A stretch of 64,000 nucleotides of DNA, from contig CM073321.1 of assembly GCA_037043015.1 (NCBI GenBank), positions 35,814,101 through 35,878,100 of the forward strand, written 5' to 3'. This document shows, piece by piece, positions 57,528 through 64,000 of this stretch; the stretch's first letter is position 1; every line of letters begins with the position of its first letter. The notes under the pieces were generated by a model that saw nothing but the letters and a program-made list of their open reading frames with translations, searched no databases and was not told the DNA's origin. Source of the stretch: Bryum argenteum (Eukaryota > Streptophyta > Bryopsida > Bryales > Bryaceae). Made by a program: the position numbers and the translations under genes.

Positions 57528-58622
57528 CTAGGTCTCTTTAGATTTAGAGCCATTCATCTTGGTTGAATTCTCCAACAACTTGGATTCGGCCTCGTGCTGC
57601 TTCATAAGTGCGCGAATAAGATCATTGCGACGAGAGTTTGGCAAGCAATTAGTACCCAAAGTCTCACTCCGACGGGCAAACGAGGTGTCAAAACATTCCC
57701 CATCACGCCTACGAAGGGAGTCAAGAGAACGCGAAGGAAGAAAGGATGAAGGAGCTGCCGATTCCCCATGCGCAGGATACGGACGGGGTGTGCAAGAAGT
57801 TCGCCTTGATGGTGGGGGTCGCGATGCTAGTGGCTCTGCAAGAGGCAAGAAATTCCCCTTTGAACGAAGTTGGTGCGGGGCACCGCCAAGGGATCTTGTT
57901 GCCCTGCTACTGTTGTAATTGTTGACTTGGATCGCGGGTTGAGATGTATTGGACGTCCCACCCACATTGATGGTGGAAGGAGGGATAATTGAATCTCGCA
58001 AAGAAACGTCCATAGCACCGACACCGGAGTAGAGCTGCCTTTGAGGTGTTTTCGAATTTAGAGCATCAGGCGACATAGAGCGCCTCCGCGATGGTGATGT
58101 ACGAAGCCGCTTCAGGGGAGACGGAGAGCAAACCGGAGTCCGAACAGGACCACGACTCGGCGGGCTGTCAACAACATTGTCATCAACACTATCTCTTGTG
58201 AAATCCATCGTTGCGGATGCTGCGTCCGTAGCCGTGAACATATCAAAATGCCTCGACGAGAGAGAGGCGACAACACTTGCTGAGAGTGGAACAGAACATT
58301 CCGGGACGGAGGTCTGGATGGAGACATCATCTTCTTCACCGGACTCATCGAGGGTAGAAGGCGCCTTGACTTGTAGAACAAACCTAGAAATGCAAGGAGT
58401 CGGTCAGGAAAGATGGACGCAAGAAACATGGAAGAGTTATCCACAAACCGGGGATAACTCAAGCCGAGGAGAACTGACGTCATGTTCACAAGAAAAAAGC
58501 ATACAAGAACATAAGAAGAAAACAACCAGTAAAATCAAATTCGACATAAAGAGAACAGAAGACTGAATGCATACAAGCTGATACTTCCAAAGATTATTCC
58601 CGGGTCGGGCAAAAATGACGTC
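57528..58622 (-). CDS. Unrecognised Ser/Arg-rich protein
   Basis: The main exon 57,528-58,383 follows a TTTCTAG acceptor. Encodes FDMFTATDAASATMDFTRDS, a Ser/Arg/Pro-rich middle (RLRTSPSRRRSMSPDALNSK) and the C-terminus LENSTKMNGSKSKET. An upstream exon may cover 58,563-58,622 (DVIFARPGNNLWKYQLV) after a TTTGTTAG acceptor. No domain recognised; mostly predicted disordered. A palindrome of the local family lies in the intron at 58,434-58,460. It could be the 3' part of the phosphatase-like gene upstream or a separate gene. Confidence 0.4.
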
Positions 58623-58854
58623 CTAACAAACAACAAAGAAAGAGTCATACAGCAGAAACAATCATCAGCATCAATCCTGAGTGAACAAGTATCCACAAAT
58701 GACGTAATAAAAATTGATCACATTGCGATGTGGTACATAAAGGATGATAAAATAATCGGCTTTATTTAAACCAACCTTATTCATACAATAGCAACTCATT
58801 TACATATTAATCTACTGGGTCCTCAAAAAGGAATAAAGAGCGCCATAACCGTCA

Positions 58855-59866
58855 TCTAGACAATGACTTAGGAAATGAAGGAGTTTCGTAAGTACGCCCT
58901 AAGTTCCTGTGCGACTGCGCCATACCATCTAAAATAAACCTCCCTAAATTGCTATACTTATTGAGAGGCGGAATACCAATCCTATGATTGTCTACATAGG
59001 ACCGAAGAATCCCAGGCCTGCAAGTGGCGAGAAGAGCGAGTAGCCATGGAGTAAGCACGGCAGATAGAGTATTGTCCTCCCGGCTAGATTTTGTCCAAGG
59101 CTGGAGGAAAATGGCGTTTCCGGTGTGGTTGCAAATACTCTTTTCAGGACTGTCGTCAATGAGGAGAATGTTATCCAACCCAAACACAACAGCACCGTCA
59201 CTAAGCGGAAACACCGCAGAGGACAACGTTTTCAAAAATATCCTCTTTTGAGCATTGGTTGGGTACGACAAATAGACACCGAAGCTAACCTCAACCAAGC
59301 CACAAGACTCTTGTCCGAGAATCTCGAAAGGCTTAGGAAGTCGACTGAAGAGGTAGTCGATGACGGCCTCAACAATGGACTTCTTCATCGAACTCCATAT
59401 TACAACCCTCGCAACATGGGCGGAGATGGTCTCCAAGAAGTCCCTCACTCCCGGGTGGCAGAAGACCGCCTTTGGAGGCACCTTTGCTGGGATGTTCGGC
59501 ACGTAGAGCCGGTCCCTAGGAGAGCACATGAGAGAATTCTTCCGGAGCGATGGCAGATGCATACACTGACAAAGGACCTGTTGATGTCGAGGACGACATT
59601 CAACCATCGAGGCTGCGCCGTCTGCCCGAGTGCAGACCTCAGCCGCGGGACACACTCAAATTGGGAAATCAATTCTACCTGGCATCAAAGGAAACAATAA
59701 TGTTGAGGATACCTGATTGAAAGCAGAGACACGGCGATCTGAGCAAATCCACAATGACGGCATACATTGCATCCGGGGCATTGGGGCCAGATCGATCGGA
59801 TTCTGATGCAATCTCACGGCCCGTGGGCGCATAATGAATCCCACAGAGGTGAACTGAGAAAGACAT
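58855..59866 (-). pseudogene. FCP1/NIF-like HAD phosphatase relative
   Basis: The minus-strand reading contains LNVVLDINRSFVSV, in the place of the catalytic DxDGT loop. It then has VFCHPGVRDFLETI (compare the RPG...FL of NLI-interacting-factor domains), VVIWSSMKKSIVEAVIDYLF (motif II region) and ILLIDDSPEKSICN (motif IV, paired Asp), in the family order. The second catalytic Asp is Asn and the DxD loop lies in a different frame from the rest, so it is either mis-spliced in my reading or a pseudogene. A 5' exon at 59,716-59,866 (MSFSVHLCGIHYAPTGREIA) may begin the gene. The family comprises Ser phosphatases acting on RNA polymerase II tails and other proteins; a role here is not inferable. 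Confidence 0.55.
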
Positions 59867-60052
59867 TGAGGAAAATCAAATGACACTCCAACTTGAAGGC
59901 AAAAATATTGATATAAAAAATAAATTTATTTACATTAATCATGTACAAGGGATGTGTTTGTCAACTTTGACCGAAACACTACGCTGGATACTAATACTAC
60001 CTAAAATCTATAATACATGACGCGCCACAGCAAACGTTGACAACTCCAGAAA

Positions 60053-63000
60053 AATCATAACGAGTAAGGGTCGTCGATCTCCTGCAGGAGAAAATAGACG
60101 AATAAGCGAAGTTGAGGCAAGCGAATCGGTTTAGATTAAGGCCAAGACAAACAAAATCATGACGGTTGTGACGACGACGAGTTATTGCAATCGTGGGGGG
60201 AGGGTGAAAGTACTTACGTTATCATGTGGCTCTTGCGGTTGAATCGCGTTGGTCGAGCTAGACGAATAGTCCACCAACTGCTGGTCATTGGCATCGACCA
60301 GAGTCCTCGACGGAGTGCTTGCAAACTCTTGCTGATCGGACGGCAGCGCTGAGATGGGCTCAGAATTGGTGTCCTCCACTTCGACTCTTGGCTCCGCATT
60401 ATCCCGGCTCGGGGATAACTTACCAACTGGTCGTACTGAGAGAGTTCTAGACCAGAATCGGGTGGATGAGCAGACTCAACCACTGGAGCAGCGGGTGCCA
60501 CACTCGATGAATCAGGACCCAAGGCAGGATCTTCGGCGGGAGGAGACACCTCAACAGAAGAGTCTGCATTATCCCCGGTCGGGGATAATCTCCAGACTCA
60601 TGAAGCTTATCGGCAGCAGCCTGAGATTGAGCAACGACATCGGGCTGATCGGAAACAGCAAGAGGTTCAGAGACGACCTGCTCAGGTTCCCTTTCAGAAG
60701 GAATAGGTTGCGCCTGGGCGTCGGAGCCAGTCGCAGCAAGATTATCCCCGGCCCGGGGATAATCTGGTGTGGCTGTGCCCGAGGACAGCGGCAAGGGCTC
60801 CACCTCGCTACTAGGTACAGCCGCGGTGGTGGTGGCAGTATTATCCCCGGCCTGGGAATAATCTGCAGCAGGCTCGGAAGTCGGAACGCCCGAGGTGGAA
60901 GGAAGATCCGGATGCTCGCCTGCAATTATTGCAGCAACGTGGGCTGGCATGGGCTTGCCACTTCTCAGCCATTCCATGATGACGTTATGTTTTGCGAGAA
61001 TCTTTGCGTCCTCTGCTTCCTTTTGGGCCTTCTCCTTTGCTAGTCTGGCCTCCTCGGCTAGCCTCCTATTATTTGCCAGGTAGTGTTCTTCAACCTTCAC
61101 ACCCGGAGCACCTGGAGGAGGCGCAACTCCTGCTGCATTCGCTATTGGGTCAGTAGAGGGGTTGCACACCACGACAGCTTTCTCCTTCTTCACAACCGTG
61201 TCATCATCAAGAGCTGCCAGGTCTGAATCATCAACTGGCTGGTTAGGACGACGGGAGCTCAAAGGTGTCGACGTCGGGAGCTCGATGGTTTTGCCTTCAG
61301 GAGCTGGGACATCGACGACATAGTATTCATCCGCCGGATCAGTGCCTTTCTCGTCACTCAGATCTATGAATACGTGGGTGGGCGCCACGAGTGCATAGAG
61401 TGGCCTCCCCCATCTGTTAGGAACTTTACTCGTAGGGGTTGTGTCCACCGCAGGTGCCACAGTAGAAGAGGGCATGGCACAAGACGCCCCATCCAATGGT
61501 TGACTCGGAGCCGTGGTCTCAGCTGCGAGATCGAACCGGCGTTTCAATGGCCTACGCGAGTCGGGGTTGCCCGATGATCCGACGACAACATCCGCAGATG
61601 ATTGAACAGGCATTGTTGTTGTCGTGGTGAGCCTCGACGGAATCACTCGCATAGGCTCCTTACCAGGGCGTCGGGTCTCGGCATCAGGCCCCTGCGCCTG
61701 GTGCTCATCACCCATCGGAGTGGAGCTAGGAGGAGATGTCTCCATTGCCTCTGCGGATGGTGCTGTTGGTGATGCCTCTGCGGATGGTGCTGTTGGTGAT
61801 GCCTCCGTTGATGGTGCTGCTGGTGATGCTTCAGCTGATGGTGCTGTGGGCGATGCATGCGGAGATTGCATAGCTTGCTCGTCCGCCGCCTGATAACCCG
61901 AACGATAGTCCGAGTCGTTCAAATCGTCACCATCGGAGTCGCTGGAAGGGTCATCACCTTGCTTCTTCTTCAAAGAGTCTGATGAAGTATCTAGGGCCTG
62001 AGTTTGAGGCGATCTCGTACTTTCAGCTCCCAGGTCGGACTGCGGCTCGGCTGCACAAGAAGAAGGTTGGCTTCCCTCAAATGAAGCCCTCGTTACAAGG
62101 CTGAGGTCAGCCATTTCATCAGACGATGAGTTCTTCTTGGTGTCGTAGGGACAGTCATCGTGGATGAAGTCTCTATAGTCAACCCTGGCCTTTTTCTCTG
62201 CAGAGAGCAGGTAACCCCCGTAGTAGTGCTTGTCAACCAAGCCGTAGAAGGCATGTTTCAGGATCTGCAAGGGAAGAGAAGAAACGATTGGTCATGATGG
62301 GCCGTGTAAAGTTATCCCCGGCCCGGGGATAACTAATAGAACTTGAAATTGGGCTAAAAGCACGAATACATCAGAACAAAAATTCTATTTAGTATACATG
62401 GCCAAATATCAGAAATGGAATACAGTGAAAGTTAGAGAAAAAAGGCAGCAATTTTATCCCCGGGGCAGGGATAATGGTACTAAGTCAATCCAAGAGAGGA
62501 CGGTAGATGTTGAACTTACGAGGGAGGCGACCATGAATTTGGAGCCGGAGAAGATTCCAAGTGTTGAGTCACCCTTCTTGCAGCACCGGCGAATGAGTCC
62601 AATGTAAAATTTCATTCGCAGCTCCGAGTACTTAGCACACCACTTGGACTCGTTGTAGTGCCCACTATCGTTGTAATATGACACAAGTGGGGCTTTGAAT
62701 TCCGTGGGGTTGGTGCCGATAAAGGCTTTCCCTTCCGGTGTCTTCTTGAACAAGAAGATTATGTTCACGTCGTTGGCAGATTTCTCTATGGCTGGCGCGT
62801 TGAAGATCTTCTCAGCTTTCGCCACCACGTACTTGGACGTGCTCATTGTGTAGGTGGGGTGGCTGAGCTGAATCATCGCCTTCAGCTTATCAAGCTTGTT
62901 CGCATTGCCGCTGTTCACGATCCAGACCCATACAGTAGGGTCTGTGTAAGCTGGACTTGATATCGCCACGAACTTTGCTACCAAGGCTTTGAAGAACTCC

Positions 63001-63849
63001 TTCGCGGCAATGGAGTCCTTGCACAGGGAGAAGGCAGTGTCTTGCAAGTCAAACAGCCCCAGCGAAACTCATCCTGTCGGCGCCTCTGAGGACCATTGGC
63101 TTGTGAGAGTCATGGCCTTCGAGTCGTAGGTCCAAAGATCGAATGCCTTGGTGGACTCCCTATGCTTGTTCTTCTCCCGGAGGAAGCACTTGAAGAAGTC
63201 CTCGGTGTTGGGGAACATGGACTTCATCTCCCCTGCCGTCTTGCACTTCCCCTGATTCTGCAGTCGGGTCGAGAAGAATTTTGCCTCGACGTGGCTGAGC
63301 AACATGTTCCACGACGCCGTCGAGAAGCCCTTCCTCAACTTCCATATCTTCCATTTCTCAGGGCATACTGCTCCGCCGTTGGGAAGGAAAAATGGAAGAG
63401 TTGGTCTTATCGCCCTAAACTCCTGGTATACGACAGCCTTGCACTTCTGACGGATAATCCAGTCTCCACAACCGTGGCTCAAGCGATGATAGTATTTGGT
63501 TTTGTGGAAGGACAACCTTGGATACTTCATCGCGCCGTCCGCGGTCTCAACATGGATGAGGAACGTGATGACCCTGTCGATGTCATCATCAGAAAGATTT
63601 CCCAACTTTCTGAAGAACTCCCGGCTTACATGATGCTTATCGTTCGTAAAGTAAGTTGGGTTCATGCGATAAGCAACGCCTGTGTCGTGGTTGATCAAAT
63701 TCCCAAGCGAATGGAGATCTAGGAACTCCGCGAACTTATCGTACATGCTGTCGGGAAAGGTGATGATCTGGATCTCGTGCTTGAGGTCCGATGTCGTCAG
63801 AATCGTCTTCCCGACCTTATTGCGATCGATGTTGAGAAGATCCATGAAT
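60053..63849 (-). pseudogene. Large protein with possible divergent methyltransferase-like core and disordered tail
   Basis: The first visible exon runs from 63,849 (CTCAG acceptor, so the gene starts beyond the window) to a GTAAGT donor at about 62,523. The next starts at about 62,269 and ends at about 60,216. A short last exon ends EIDDPYSL at 60,053. The N-terminal 250 residues (MDLLNIDRNKVGKTILTTSD and on) are unrecognised. Later NDVNIIFLFKKTPEG is followed by GDSTLGIFSGSKFMVASL and, across the intron, FYGLVDKHYYGGYLLSAEKK. That arrangement recalls motif IV, then motif I and the next strand of a permuted amino-methyltransferase, but catalytic residues are absent. The tail is Ala/Pro/Ser-rich with repeats. 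One in-frame stop near 63,067 and frame changes at two palindromes argue for decay. Confidence 0.4.
61748..61860 (-). repeat. 27-bp coding minisatellite
   Basis: About four to five units encode EASPTAPSA-type nonapeptides on the minus strand in the disordered tail of the large protein. Unit bases are GATGCCTCTGCGGATGGTGC followed by TGTTGGT. Confidence 0.85.
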
Positions 63850-64000
63850 TTCTGAGATTACATTGGAATGAACTGTTAGATGCGAAGATTGAAGTACTAG
63901 AAGCCTACATGGAGCATGTCTGGGCACTAGAGCCTAGTTATCCCCAGGTCAAGGATAACTACATCAGACTTCCTGCCAATGGCAAGCAGCACAAGAGAAG

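Larger units (their letters stand above)
58434..63960. repeat. Dispersed 20-27-bp palindrome family (eight copies)
   Basis: Core TTATCCCCGG-n-CCGGGGATAA. Copies: 58,434-58,460 (GAGTTATCC ... GGATAACTC), 60,399-60,418, 60,569-60,588, 60,742-60,762, 60,841-60,861, 62,311-62,333, 62,454-62,474 and 63,938-63,960. A ninth, degenerate copy may lie at 58,593. Some are in exons, where they read as DYPRAGDN-type peptides on the minus strand, others in introns. None is seen in 1-58,000. Confidence 0.85.

Noticed and set aside
58437-58445. TTATCCACA as a bacterial DnaA box
   Set aside because: It is one arm of a local palindrome copy in a eukaryotic intron; the match is coincidental.
58593-58622. DVIFARPGNNLW as a third methyltransferase motif IV
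   Set aside because: The peptide is largely encoded by a degenerate copy of the local palindrome and has no motif I partner.

Overview
The window is repeat-rich eukaryotic nuclear DNA, most likely from a plant or streptophyte. Coding regions are split by short GT-AG introns, there is a degenerate plant-type CCCTAAA telomere-like tract at 24,961-24,993, and the mobile elements are of plant type: MULE-like and CACTA DNA transposons, tRNA-derived SINEs and a Ty3/gypsy relic. I cannot name the species. I see no clear single-copy host gene and no functional rRNA or tRNA gene.

The core of the window (about 3,980-54,680) is a nested set of copies of one large DNA transposon family. Two copies can be delimited. 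Element II (8,268-22,817, 14.55 kb) is flanked by an exact 9-bp target duplication. Element III (30,191-42,847, 12.66 kb) is flanked by a 9-bp duplication with one mismatch, and its empty site is visible elsewhere in the window. Both have the same layout. A MULE-like transposase (Cys/His-rich N-terminal region, DDE-type core, C-terminal SWIM zinc finger) runs toward one end. Divergently from it run two small conserved proteins, here called C and D, and then a ten-exon gene. That gene joins a ParB/sulfiredoxin-like domain to a circularly permuted amino-type DNA-methyltransferase-like domain (motif IV before motif I). All copies carry lesions, but the plan is the same each time. A transposon whose main cargo is a ParB-methyltransferase-like protein is the most interesting system here.

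Order of events, read from the nesting: element II inserted into the N-terminal coding repeats of an older copy, element I (3,981-8,267 and 22,827 to about 24,400). A decayed copy, IV, was duplicated into a large inverted repeat (arms 42,848-46,616 and 49,849-53,620, spacer 46,617-49,848). Element III then inserted into the left arm, so the rest of that arm lies at 28,401-30,190. A CACTA element (9,872-11,544) sits inside an exon of the element II methyltransferase gene. Two short non-autonomous relatives lie at 25,176-26,290. A Ty3/gypsy fragment with an LTR-like segment (26,826-28,400) and a related LTR-like region (1-2,330) flank these units.

The right end (57,500-64,000) is different. It holds minus-strand genes for an FCP1/NIF-like HAD phosphatase relative, an unrecognised Ser/Arg-rich protein, and a long protein with a possible second, very divergent methyltransferase-like core and a disordered tail. 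This region is peppered with eight copies of a 20-27-bp palindrome, in both coding and non-coding DNA. The stretch 54,680-57,500 has no gene I can recognise.
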